Source of the DNA: a virus
Length of the DNA stretch: 54,596 nt
IMG/VR virus record: IMGVR_UViG_3300031951_000209
Span: 1-54,596 of that record
Strand: one strand, 5' to 3'
The notes under the pieces are model-generated. The model did no database searches. It was not told the origin of the DNA and was given only the letters and a program-made list of their open reading frames with translations. Made by a program: the position numbers and the translations under genes. Numbering within the stretch: the first letter of the stretch is position 1; every line of letters starts with the position of its first letter. Of the stretch, positions 14,297 through 23,200 are shown piece after piece.

Positions 14297-15122
14297 CGAG
14301 GTTCTCCAAGGAATCTATTTTAATAGTTCCCGCCTCTGCTTCAGAACATGCTTTTTGAATTGGACATCTTGCACAAATTTTTGAGTTAGATCTATAATTC
14401 CTTTTAGGAATAGTTTTATCTACCCATGCTTTGCGAACTGTTCTCATCCAATCAAATGCCTGGTTAACCCACCTGCGGTAATGATCGTTTAGTTCAATAG
14501 GAAGTGTAAGTAACTCATGATTATTTTTATTTTCATAAATTAATACACCCTTATCTTTTTTAAATACTTTCATATAAATAAGAACTTGTTTTAAATGATC
14601 CATTTTTGGTTTTCTATGAATTTTTCTATATTCAAAACCTTCACTTGGTACAGTTTTAATTTCACCAACAATGTCAGTTCCGTTATAATGCAACATAGCA
14701 TCAGCAAATCCATTAATTGGAGGATCTTCAGATTTTACAGCCAACTCCATTGCTGGATGTATTTGTTGATTATACTTTCTTGGTTCTGGATCAAACTCTA
14801 AATCTTCAGCAAGGACTCCAGATTTCAATAAAGCATCTTGAATTCTACCGTGACTTAAATTACCACCTGTTCTATTTGCAACACCATAAGCATCTGCATT
14901 GTCTTCCCAAACAGTTCCCTCAAAAGCCAAGTACCAAAATCTTGGACACTCGCCATGATTCCATACAAGTGTTGATGGAGAAAAACTATATTTTTTTGCG
15001 TACTTAGGTTTTAATCCTACTGTATATCCCTTTTCAATTGATTCAATTAAACCTTTAGTAAAGTCTACATCACCATTGTGTATTTCTTTTTTAATCATAA
15101 CTTGCTGTAGTAAATTTTTCAT
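14283..15122 (-). CDS. Cas4/RecB-like PD-(D/E)XK exonuclease with Fe-S cluster
   Basis: The 279-residue protein has all Cas4-type landmarks: Cys59 in GECPRFWYL and Cys250/Cys253/Cys259 (CARCPIQKAC) for a 4Fe-4S cluster, His91, Asp141 (GFADAM), Glu154-Ile-Lys156 (GEIKT) and the QxxxY motif at 179-183. Enzymes of this type resect DNA ends and serve recombination together with the RecA-like protein encoded upstream. AAAAGGA precedes the ATG and an extended -10 lies at 15140-15148. Confidence 0.85.
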   Translation of the reverse strand: MKNLLQQVMIKKEIHNGDVDFTKGLIESIEKGYTVGLKPKYAKKYSFSPSTLVWNHGECPRFWYLAFEGTVWEDNADAYGVANRTGGNLSHGRIQDALLKSGVLAEDLEFDPEPRKYNQQIHPAMELAVKSEDPPINGFADAMLHYNGTDIVGEIKTVPSEGFEYRKIHRKPKMDHLKQVLIYMKVFKKDKGVLIYENKNNHELLTLPIELNDHYRRWVNQAFDWMRTVRKAWVDKTIPKRNYRSNSKICARCPIQKACSEAEAGTIKIDSLENLGEEL

Positions 15123-15139
15123 GTTTATCCTTTTAATAT

Positions 15140-15148
15140 AGTATAGCA
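15140..15148 (-). promoter_or_regulatory. Extended -10 promoter (TGC-TATACT)
   Basis: Minus strand TGCTATACT in the 28-nt gap before the Cas4-like exonuclease gene. It leaves a short leader with AAAAGGA. It would start the recombination/packaging operon running from 15122 down to the terminase genes. Confidence 0.55.
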
Positions 15149-15150
15149 GA

Positions 15151-15477
15151 CTATCGTGTGATGTACTTAAGTGCAGAAACTAAATCATTAATTGATTCTG
15201 CAGCAGTATAGTATATGTTCTTTCTTGCTCTATCATTTTTATCAACATTTGTCATCCAAGTTGCTTTAAAGGCCATCTTTGCCGCTATTGCCTGTAATCT
15301 AACAATTTCTATTGTGGCAACATTCATTGGAATATCTGGCTTAACTATTACCTTTGCAATAAAGGTTAATGCAGTTGTAAGTTCTTCATCATTCATATAC
15401 TCTGCAATTTCTGCAAGACCGTTTATTTGTTCTAAAGTTGTTTTACTGTTTTCAGCCTGTAACACCGAATCCTCCAT
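15151..15477 (-). CDS. Hypothetical helical protein (108 aa)
   Basis: Not recognised. The 108-residue protein is predominantly helical (LAEIAEYMNDEELTTALTF, IEIVRLQAIAAKMAFKA) and ends with another helix (AAESINDLVSALKYITR). No membrane segment or metal site. It overlaps the preceding 2OG oxygenase gene by 26 nt. A protein of this type is often found next to Cas4-like exonucleases in actinophages, but I can attach no role. Confidence 0.65.
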   Translation of the reverse strand: MEDSVLQAENSKTTLEQINGLAEIAEYMNDEELTTALTFIAKVIVKPDIPMNVATIEIVRLQAIAAKMAFKATWMTNVDKNDRARKNIYYTAAESINDLVSALKYITR

Positions 15478-16228
15478 TATCTTGTGGTATTATTCCTAAC
15501 TCTAAACCTTCTTCATGATATTGATCCCAACTAATTTGAAATCTAGGGTGTTGATTTAAATCATCAATATATTTTTTTCTTACTTCGGGATGATGCTCAT
15601 TATCTAATGGATTTTCATCTCCTGTAAATCTATAGTTGTCTGGAGGACAATAATCAAAACTAACTATCTCAACATATTCTCCAGGCTTCCAATGTCTTTT
15701 TGGTCTCCAGTGAACTTGATTAACGGCACTAAACAACATAGCATCACCATTTCTAAGATCATAATGTTCACCATCAATTACTAATTGCCAATCGTCAACA
15801 TTGCCACCAATTTGATAATTAAATGTAACCAAATTTTCATCAGCGTCTATATGAGGTGGTAGTGATGGTGCATACTTTCCATCTCCATATTGCATATCAT
15901 ATTTAATATAATTATAATGACATAACTTTATTTCTTCTTTATAAACTGGCTTTGCGTATGAGTCCATGATGTCTTCTATTTCTTTTGGACATTCAAATTC
16001 TATTAATTCCCTAGACATCACTGTAATTTTTTTAGGATAAAATCTATTCATGGCAGATATTATTTCATAGTCTGATTCAATTATGTCATCAACTACTATG
16101 TTTCTATTTGCTTCAATAACATTTCTTAATGCCTTTGCTTGATCCTCAGTAAAAGGTTTTTCAATATAAATTGGAAGTTTGGTATTATATTTATCAAAAC
16201 TTGTTAAGAAATTATGCATTTTAGTCAT
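15452..16228 (-). CDS. 2OG-Fe(II) oxygenase, tandem array member 5
   Basis: The 258-residue protein has iron ligands His126 and Asp128 (PHIDAD), distal His173 and Arg175 in VHWRPKRHW, and the array-specific core DWQLVIDGEHYDLRNGDAML. I start at the ATG 16228 (TGATG junction with the upstream paralog, GGAAGG about 9 nt upstream) rather than 51 nt earlier. Its middle region is longer than in the other copies. It is the last of five oxygenases in a row, all read leftward with overlapping or near-overlapping ends. Substrate unknown; protein side chains, small molecules and nucleobases are all possible for this superfamily. Confidence 0.85.
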   Translation of the reverse strand: MTKMHNFLTSFDKYNTKLPIYIEKPFTEDQAKALRNVIEANRNIVVDDIIESDYEIISAMNRFYPKKITVMSRELIEFECPKEIEDIMDSYAKPVYKEEIKLCHYNYIKYDMQYGDGKYAPSLPPHIDADENLVTFNYQIGGNVDDWQLVIDGEHYDLRNGDAMLFSAVNQVHWRPKRHWKPGEYVEIVSFDYCPPDNYRFTGDENPLDNEHHPEVRKKYIDDLNQHPRFQISWDQYHEEGLELGIIPQDNGGFGVTG

Positions 16229-16863
16229 CAATAAGAACCTTCCGTTGGATTTGAAGTTACCCCAGGTGTTTGTTCCCAAATGGCATACTGATAATCTCTT
16301 CTACTCAAAATTTCTTCTTTTTCTTGTTCAGATTTAAAGTTGTGAAACTTAGGAACAAAATGTAAAAATAAAGCCTCTAAAAATTCTTCATCTTTAAATT
16401 CTTTTTTAGGTCTCCAGTGAACTTGGTGTGTTCCAGAAAATGTTAGTGCTTGATTATCTTTAAGTGTAAATGTTTCTTCAGACTTCCAGTTATCTACAAC
16501 TATTTCCCAATCAACATTAGATTTTACTTGTACATCAATTGTAAATCTTTTACCTTCAAAAGCATTATCGATATGTGGAAACAACAACGGATTAAACCAC
16601 AATTTTCTGCAATCAGATATTGTTTTTTGATATCTAGAAAAATTATATTCTGCAAGAACTAGGCCTTCTCCAATAATGTCCTCAGCAACTTTAGTAACAC
16701 TGTCTATAATATCTTGTGGTAACTTAATGTGCCAACTTACATAACTTAGATGTTGTTGAAAAGATGTATGCTCAGTATTTTGTACTAAATCATATATTCT
16801 TCTTGTTTGATCTTCTGTAAAAAAATTATCTAATACTACATTGGGAGCATCTTTATATATCAT
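16228..16863 (-). CDS. 2OG-Fe(II) oxygenase, tandem array member 4
   Basis: The 211-residue protein carries His97/Asp99 (LFPHIDNAF), distal His149 and Arg151 in HQVHWRPKK, and the shared block NVDWEIVVDNWK. Distances between the iron ligands (about 50 residues) match the other array members. It begins 4 nt inside the end of the upstream paralog and its stop overlaps the next start by one base, so translation is probably coupled. An N-terminal NFFTEDQTRRIYDLV segment matches the usual opening helix of this family. Confidence 0.86.
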   Translation of the reverse strand: MIYKDAPNVVLDNFFTEDQTRRIYDLVQNTEHTSFQQHLSYVSWHIKLPQDIIDSVTKVAEDIIGEGLVLAEYNFSRYQKTISDCRKLWFNPLLFPHIDNAFEGKRFTIDVQVKSNVDWEIVVDNWKSEETFTLKDNQALTFSGTHQVHWRPKKEFKDEEFLEALFLHFVPKFHNFKSEQEKEEILSRRDYQYAIWEQTPGVTSNPTEGSY

Positions 16864-17516
16864 TTTGTTTCCTTTGTTTTTATTGGAACTGGCTGTCTTT
16901 CTATACCAGTCTTCTCTCTAATTCTATGTGACCAATATTCTAAAATTAACTTTTGATCTTTGCTCCATGGCCTATGCTCAGCGTATCTAAAATGAGCAAA
17001 TAGCATATCAACTCTATCATTATCTAATAATTTTTTATTTTCTCTCCAATGTATTTGTTGAGTGCCAGCAAAAACTAAACCATCGTTATTTTCTAAATTA
17101 AAAGATTCTCCCTCTACAACTACTGCCCATGGTGTAGTAGAGTTTAACTGTATGTCAAGTGTTATTCTTTGTCCATCTTTTTCATGAGTATCAAAATGTG
17201 GAAAAAGTTTTGGCTCATAACCATATTCGTTAGAGTATCTTGCAAATGATAATTCTGTTAAAAACATCTGTTCATTTAAAAGATTGCTCATCCACATATT
17301 TAAATATTTTTCTAATTCTGTGTTCTGAAATGTCCAGGCTCTGTGTCCTACAAAGTCTTGAGTAATGTAATTATCTTTTACTTTTTCTACTTCGTTATAT
17401 ATAAGTTTATTTTGTTCTTCAGTTATAATATTTTTATAAATGAATACTTCAAAATCTCTATTTGGAACAATTCCTTTTTCTAACTCTTCATTATAAATTG
17501 CTGGATCAAATCCCAT
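16860..17516 (-). CDS. 2OG-Fe(II) oxygenase, tandem array member 3
   Basis: The 218-residue protein has His107/Asp109 (KLFPHFDTH), distal His156 and Arg158 in QQIHWRENK, and TTPWAVVVEGESFNLENND in between. It is closest to the next gene upstream: both begin FDPxxYxEELExGxV and share GYEPKL(F/Y)PH, DGQR(I/V)T and GTQQIHWR, so this pair is probably the most recent duplication in the array. The overlap with the following gene is 4 nt (ATGA type). Confidence 0.87.
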   Translation of the reverse strand: MGFDPAIYNEELEKGIVPNRDFEVFIYKNIITEEQNKLIYNEVEKVKDNYITQDFVGHRAWTFQNTELEKYLNMWMSNLLNEQMFLTELSFARYSNEYGYEPKLFPHFDTHEKDGQRITLDIQLNSTTPWAVVVEGESFNLENNDGLVFAGTQQIHWRENKKLLDNDRVDMLFAHFRYAEHRPWSKDQKLILEYWSHRIREKTGIERQPVPIKTKETK

Positions 17517-17518
17517 TA

Positions 17519-18232
17519 TTATTGTCCTTCCTTGAACACTTTATCCACAACTGCTGTCCACCCCTCTTTACCGCCCCAATTATTTAATGATTGTTCTGAT
17601 AAAGGTATAGGATCTAAAGCAATTCCTGAATCTTTTTGATATTTTGACTCCCAATAACGCATAATATTTTCTTGATTTGGACTTAACAATCTATTATTTT
17701 CATATCTAAAATGTGCAAATATCGCAGCACAGTAATCTAATTTTTTAAAGTTATATTTATCTCTCCAGTGAATTTGTTGAGTACCAGAAAAAACTATGCC
17801 TTCATTTTGATTGGTTTTGTACTTTTTATTTTCAACAACTAGATCCCAATCTATATTTGAATCAATCTGAACTGACATAGTCACTCTCTGTCCATCTTGA
17901 ACATGGTTATCATAATGTGGATAAAGTTTAGGTTCATATCCAAATTCTGGTGCGTATATACATAACTCTATATCAACTAGTATTACTTTTTCTCCAAGAT
18001 TTTTACTAAGAACATCCTCTAGTCTTTGAGTTATTTCTGGATAACGAACTACCCATTTTCTTTGACCAGCATATCCTACGGTTATGTAATAATGCTCAAA
18101 TCTTTTATAGTGATGTTTTAATGTATTGATATGATCTTCTAATAAAACATCTTTAATAGAAAAGACCTTAAAGTCTTTATTGTCTACAAAACCATTTTCT
18201 AGTTCTTCACTATAAACTGATGGATCAAACAT
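17519..18232 (-). CDS. 2OG-Fe(II) oxygenase, tandem array member 2
   Basis: The 237-residue protein has His106/Asp108 (KLYPHYDNH), distal His155 and Arg157 in QQIHWRDKY, and NIDWDLVVENKKY between. I choose ATG 18232 (AAGG about 9 nt upstream; begins MFDPSVYSEELENG like its sister) over a TTG at 18241. Only 2 nt separate its stop from the next start. A C-terminal extension (SEQSLNNWGGKEGWTAVVDK) is absent from the others. Confidence 0.87.
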   Translation of the reverse strand: MFDPSVYSEELENGFVDNKDFKVFSIKDVLLEDHINTLKHHYKRFEHYYITVGYAGQRKWVVRYPEITQRLEDVLSKNLGEKVILVDIELCIYAPEFGYEPKLYPHYDNHVQDGQRVTMSVQIDSNIDWDLVVENKKYKTNQNEGIVFSGTQQIHWRDKYNFKKLDYCAAIFAHFRYENNRLLSPNQENIMRYWESKYQKDSGIALDPIPLSEQSLNNWGGKEGWTAVVDKVFKEGQ

Positions 18233-18243
18233 TATTGACAACC

Positions 18244-18783
18244 TTATTCTCTGTTCGTTGGTGCTTTAAAGAAAAAGAATAACATATTTACATAATCATC
18301 TTTTTCAAAGTTTTTTTGCGGTCTACCGTGATATTGTTTAAATGGTCTAAGAAGCACTGCCTGATTATCTATTAATTCATAGTTTGTTCCATCTATTGTA
18401 ATCGGCCATGTTATATTAGATGCCAATTGATAATCAATTAGAGTTGTATCAAGTTTTGAATCAAAGTGAGCGTTAAGTTTAGGATTACCTGTATTAGAAG
18501 AATACTCTGCATATACAGTACTAATATATTCACAATCACCATATTGTTCTCTAATTATTGTTTTTAACTTTTCAATAATATATTCTGGTGTTGGAAGTAT
18601 CTCAGCCATGAGTCTTCCATTATCTCTGTCTATCATGACTACATCATCTTGATTTATCAAGGAACCATTTTCATCTACTAAAATTGAAACATGTGGTCTT
18701 GTTTCCATTTCATGTTGAACCATGGCAGCAAGATCTTCACGTTCTTTTCTTGTAAACAAATCATTAAATACTATATTTTCCAT
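18244..18783 (-). CDS. 2OG-Fe(II) oxygenase, tandem array member 1
   Basis: The 179-residue protein is the shortest and most diverged copy: His106/Asp108 (LNAHFDSK), distal His152 and Arg154 in QYHGRPQK (HGR in place of HWR), and NITWPITIDGTNYELIDNQ. An ATG at 18801 would add six residues but overlaps the previous gene; I prefer 18783, which follows TATAAT by exactly six bases and has no close ribosome site, so it may be translated from a leaderless mRNA that starts the array. Confidence 0.84.
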   Translation of the reverse strand: MENIVFNDLFTRKEREDLAAMVQHEMETRPHVSILVDENGSLINQDDVVMIDRDNGRLMAEILPTPEYIIEKLKTIIREQYGDCEYISTVYAEYSSNTGNPKLNAHFDSKLDTTLIDYQLASNITWPITIDGTNYELIDNQAVLLRPFKQYHGRPQKNFEKDDYVNMLFFFFKAPTNRE

Positions 18784-18789
18784 ACTACT

Positions 18790-18817
18790 ATTATACCCCA
18801 TCCGTTAATTGTTCTAA
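18790..18817 (-). promoter_or_regulatory. Possible promoter for the 2OG oxygenase array
   Basis: Minus strand TTAGAA (18812-18817), 16-nt spacer, TATAAT (18790-18795), six bases, ATG. The -10 is a perfect hexamer; the -35 is weak (4 of 6). The spacing predicts a transcript starting at or beside the ATG. Confidence 0.45.
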
Positions 18818-19075
18818 TATATCCATCTCAATAATTGCTAACCTTGTTTTATTATTACCTTCTCCCAAAACTACAACTATTGCTGGATCCATGTTTTTCT
18901 TAATGGCATCAGTTACAGCCTTAGCCCAAACCTCTTTATTTAAAGTAAAAGACTTTGAAACTTCTTTAAAATCAATTACAAAATTATTCCAAGAAGCATC
19001 ACCTTTTGTAGTGTTTCTTCCAGAGTTCTTGTGCTGTTTAGCACCTATTCTTTTACTTTCGCTCTTCTCGCTCAT
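18791..19075 (-). CDS. Small PD-(D/E)XK nuclease-like protein
   Basis: The 94-residue protein contains a basic N-terminus ending SGRNTTKGDAS and then Asp26 followed after eight residues by Asp35-Phe-Lys37 (VIDFKEVSKSFTL), a PD-(D/E)XK core, with a following helix (KEVWAKAV) and strand PAIVVVLGEG. Small proteins with KGD...D/E-x-K-x-SFSL of this kind in phages act as resolvase- or RecU-like nucleases. It lies beside the RecA-like gene. The assignment is motif-based. Confidence 0.62.
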   Translation of the reverse strand: MSEKSESKRIGAKQHKNSGRNTTKGDASWNNFVIDFKEVSKSFTLNKEVWAKAVTDAIKKNMDPAIVVVLGEGNNKTRLAIIEMDILEQLTDGV

Positions 19076-19235
19076 AGTCCTTCTTTGTTTTATGTATTAG
19101 CGTTACCTTGCTTAAATGTTTTTCTTTACACATCCAGGTTAACTCTTTAGTCTCTGGATAAGACCTTAAGGTTAACACTATAGCCTTACATTTATGGCAA
19201 ACAAACTTGCCATTGTAAACAGTATAGTTAGACAC
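19053..19235 (-). CDS. Small zinc-binding protein (60 aa)
   Basis: The 60-residue protein has CHKC (13-16) and a second half-site at Cys36 with His40 (MCKEKH), so a CCCH zinc knuckle is likely. The C-terminus is highly basic/charged (HKTKKDYEREERK). It starts with GTG inside the RecA-like gene's end (8-nt overlap) and overlaps the nuclease-like gene by 23 nt. Function unknown. Confidence 0.6.
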   Translation of the reverse strand: MSNYTVYNGKFVCHKCKAIVLTLRSYPETKELTWMCKEKHLSKVTLIHKTKKDYEREERK

Positions 19236-20235
19236 TAAGTTTATTCTTAATCATATCTTGAAGATCAAGATCCTCTCTTACTCTGTCTATAAATGCTTCC
19301 CTACCCTGAATTTTTGTACCATCATCTAGTTGATACCAAGCCCCTGTTCTATTTATGATTCCTGCATTTTCTGCAGTATCAACAAGGTCACCTATAGCAT
19401 CTACACCAAGACTATCCCCTCTAAAATAAAAGTCATACTCTCCAGATTGAAAGCCTGGTGATGTTTTTGAAAATTGTAGTTCCCACCTAATTTTTCTACC
19501 AATTTTTTCTTCTATTAACTTGTCACCAATTTTAATTTTACCTTTAAGTGCTTGGTTGTCTGATTCAGAAGAGAAAAGTTTAATAACACAGGAAGAATAA
19601 AACTTTGTAGCCTGTCCACCTGATGGTTGTTGACTAGTATACATTGCATTAATATTATTTCTTGATTGAGAAATTAGTACTAACAATGTTGGCTTTACCT
19701 TGTTGTTTGCATAATTTAACATTTTCCAAGCATTACTAAAGTCACGAGACTCAGCACCAATTTGTTTTGTATTTTCTAACGCCTTCATTTCATCAGTATC
19801 TTTTTCAAAATAAATAGCAGGAAGCATAGATGTTATTGAGTCAACAACAATTAAATCAACTCCAGCATTCATTAATCCAACACCAACGTCAACCATATCG
19901 CTGATAGTTCTTGCTTGTGAGTAAATAAGTTTTTCTGGATCTACGCCAAGTGACTTAGCCCAATCTTCAGAGTATGACATTTCGGAATCAATCCAAGCAC
20001 AAACCTTACCTTCTTTTTGTGCAAGAGCAATCATTTGTAAACACATAGATGATTTTGCAGAAGATTTACTTCCCCAAATTAAAACTTGTCTGCCATATGG
20101 AAGACCACCACCCAATGCACGATTCAAACCAAAACTTGGTGTAGGCTGATATTCAAAATTAATTCCAACTCCATTACCAAGTCTTTTGCGTAACTTAGGA
20201 TCTAACTGTGACAATACTTCTTCTACGCTAACCAT
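19228..20235 (-). CDS. RecA-like recombinase
   Basis: The 335-residue protein has a RecA core: Walker A GSKSSAKSS (55-63, in place of bacterial GPESSGKTT), IDSEMSYSEDWAKSLGV matching the RecA IDAEHALDPxYAxxLGV region, Walker B LIVVDSITS (Asp131), and a loop-2 region beginning SQSRNNINAMY. The C-terminal domain of bacterial RecA is reduced. It should promote strand exchange in phage recombination-dependent replication, with the SSB-like and exonuclease proteins encoded nearby. It overlaps the polymerase gene by 8 nt. UvsX-like is the alternative label. Confidence 0.88.
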   Translation of the reverse strand: MVSVEEVLSQLDPKLRKRLGNGVGINFEYQPTPSFGLNRALGGGLPYGRQVLIWGSKSSAKSSMCLQMIALAQKEGKVCAWIDSEMSYSEDWAKSLGVDPEKLIYSQARTISDMVDVGVGLMNAGVDLIVVDSITSMLPAIYFEKDTDEMKALENTKQIGAESRDFSNAWKMLNYANNKVKPTLLVLISQSRNNINAMYTSQQPSGGQATKFYSSCVIKLFSSESDNQALKGKIKIGDKLIEEKIGRKIRWELQFSKTSPGFQSGEYDFYFRGDSLGVDAIGDLVDTAENAGIINRTGAWYQLDDGTKIQGREAFIDRVREDLDLQDMIKNKLSV

Positions 20236-23200
20236 TGATATCCTCCAAAATTACGGTTCCGTCTTTTGTCTTACCTAAAGTAAATTTATATGCATGCCCT
20301 TCTTCTAACTTCATATATGCTTGTGCAAATGATGTTGGAAATACCATGACTGAATGTAAATCTCTTGATGTATCTGCTAATGTTAGTGATGCCATTTTTT
20401 TACCTGCTTTTGTTATTCTAGGTTTAAATGATACCACATACATCTCTTCTTCTGTAAAAGGTAGTTGTTTATAATTTAAAAACTTAACCAAAGCATTTGT
20501 AGAACCTTTAATTTGATCTACTGGGACTGCAGATAAAATCCTATTATCATTAACAAGTATTAAATATGTTTGTCCAGTTTCTATGGTAGTCTGCTCTTCA
20601 TCAAATATTCCAACGCTACCAGTTTTATCTAAAACTTCAACTCTGGACCAACCTTTACTTCTTTTAATATTCTTTACCATTCCCATAATTACAAATGATC
20701 CCTTTTCATCATAGTCTTCTATGTCTTTAATAAAAGCATGATAATGTGCTGGAACTGTAATATTAAACTCTGGTAAATTTAAAATTTCATATAAGTTGTG
20801 ACGAATATCTTCATCGTTTCTTGGATTATCTGGAAAAGTTGCGGCACCAATTAACTTTAATGCATTGAGTGCTCTACTGTTTACACCATTACCTTTAGTA
20901 AAAGTAAACTCTTCTAATTCTTTATATGAATTAAATGGTCTAGCATCAATATATTTTTTAGCAATATTGTCTGATATATATTTAATAGCAGATAGTCCAA
21001 ATCTAATCCCCTTGCCCTCAATTTTAAAATCTATGTCTGAATCATTAATATGTGGAAGTTTAACAGGAATACCCATTCTTTTTGCTTCAATCAAATATTC
21101 AGTACGAGTATCTTTGTTGCTTTCATTTTTAAGTAAAGCAAACATAAACTCAAGTGGATAATAGTATTTTAACCACGCTGTCCAATACGAGAGCGTAGAA
21201 TAAGCAACCGCATGAGACTTGTTGAACGAATATCCCGCATGTGCTTCAAAGTCATGCCATAGATCACGAGCAACGTTAGGAGCAACATACTTAGAAGCAC
21301 CTTCAACAAACTTTTCTTTAAAAACATCAAACTCCCTTGCATCTTTCTTTTTACCAATAATTTTTCTAACTTTGTCTGCATCAGCCATTGTCATGCCGCC
21401 AAGATGTACGCAAGCCTGCATAACTTGTTCTTGATACAGAATACATCCATAAGTATCGGATGTAAATTCTTTCATTACTTGATGAACATATGAAACATTT
21501 TGTTTACCATGTTTGCGAGCCAAATAATCTTTACCAATAGTATTCATAGCACCTGGTCTAACTAATGCGTTAGATGCTGCAAGTTCGTTTAAATTCTTAA
21601 CGCCCATCTTAACTAATAGATTGGTGTATGGTGTTGCTTCACATTGAAAAACACCTTTTGTATAGCCATCAGAAAGCATTTCATATACCTTAGAATCTTC
21701 CATATTAATTTTTAATGGATCTATATCTACATAATGATTTTGTTTAATCATACCTATAGCATCTTTAATAACGCTTAATGTTTTTAAACCAAGTGCATCT
21801 ATTTTAATTAAACCAATTCTCTCTGCTTCTTCCATGTCAATGCCAACAACTGGAATTCTTTCATCACTTCCTGGTGAAGATCTTGTTTCTAATGGTGCAT
21901 ATCTAAATATTGGATTTTTACTTGTTACAACACCTGCAGCATGAATACCAGTACCACGAATACGTCCACGTAACTGTTCTCCGTAAATCTCAACCTCTGG
22001 ATATTTTTCTCTAAACCATTCTGTTGTTTTTGAAGTACAATATTCATCCCACGTATCTACTAACTTTAAAACCTTGTTTACATCTGATAGAGGAATGTTT
22101 AATACTCTTGCAACATCTCTAACAACACCCTTATCTTTAAACTGTAAAAATGTAGCAATAGATGCAACATGTCTATACTGTCTAACTAGATAATCTTTTA
22201 CTTCGTCACGACGTGAATCTTGAATATCTGTATCAATATCTGGAAAGTCATTACGTTCTGGATTAATAAACCTAAAGAAGAGTAATCCATGTTTAATTGG
22301 ATCAATGTCTGTAATATTTAAAGCATAACATAAGAGTGAGCCAGCAGAAGATCCTCTACCTGGGCCTACCATGATACCTTCTTTTTTAGCCCAGTTAATC
22401 ATACTTTGCACAACCAAAAAGTATGGACCAAACTTCTTATCTTTAATTACCTTCAACTCTTCATTAAGTCGTTCCACATATACAGCATCGTCTGACAAAC
22501 CCTTATCTCTCAAACCCTGCATTGCAATTTCTTTTAATTCTTTATCTGGGTTTCTATATTGAACTGGTAATAGGTCTAAACCATCTTGTAGGTCATAGTC
22601 TTCTACCTTATTGGCAATCTCTATAGTGTTGGAATATATATCTTCTCTAAATATACCCTGCTTTTCCATAGCAGACTTAATCTCTTCATAACTTAATAAA
22701 TGTATGTCAAACTTATTAAATGTTATTTGTCTATCCTTGCCATATAGATAATCTAAACGCTCCATCATATCTTTATGTTTTTTAGATTTTTCGTATGTAT
22801 GATCTTTCTCTATCTTGGCATGAGTATTTAGCAATAATTTAAATTCTTGTACTTCCCTTTGTTCTTTACAACTATGATGACAGTCTGGAGTAACTACTAC
22901 CTTTACACCAAACTCATCAGCAAGTTCAATGAGTTGTTTATTTATTTCAGCAGGATTATGTGGCATTACCTCAATATAATAATCATCTTTAAATGTATCT
23001 TTAAACCACTCTATATATTTTTTTGCTACAGCAAAGGCATTTTCTTCTAAGGCTTTAACAAGCACACTGCTTGGACAAGCAGATGTTACTATAATACCTT
23101 CTGAATATTGCTTTAATGTTTCAAAATCAAATCTTGGCTTTTTAAAATATCCCTCAGTCCAAGCGATTTCATTAATCTTATTTAAATTTTCTAAACCAAC

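Noticed and set aside
20865-21434. Short frames on both strands inside the polymerase gene
   Set aside because: Shadows of a strongly conserved DnaE gene.
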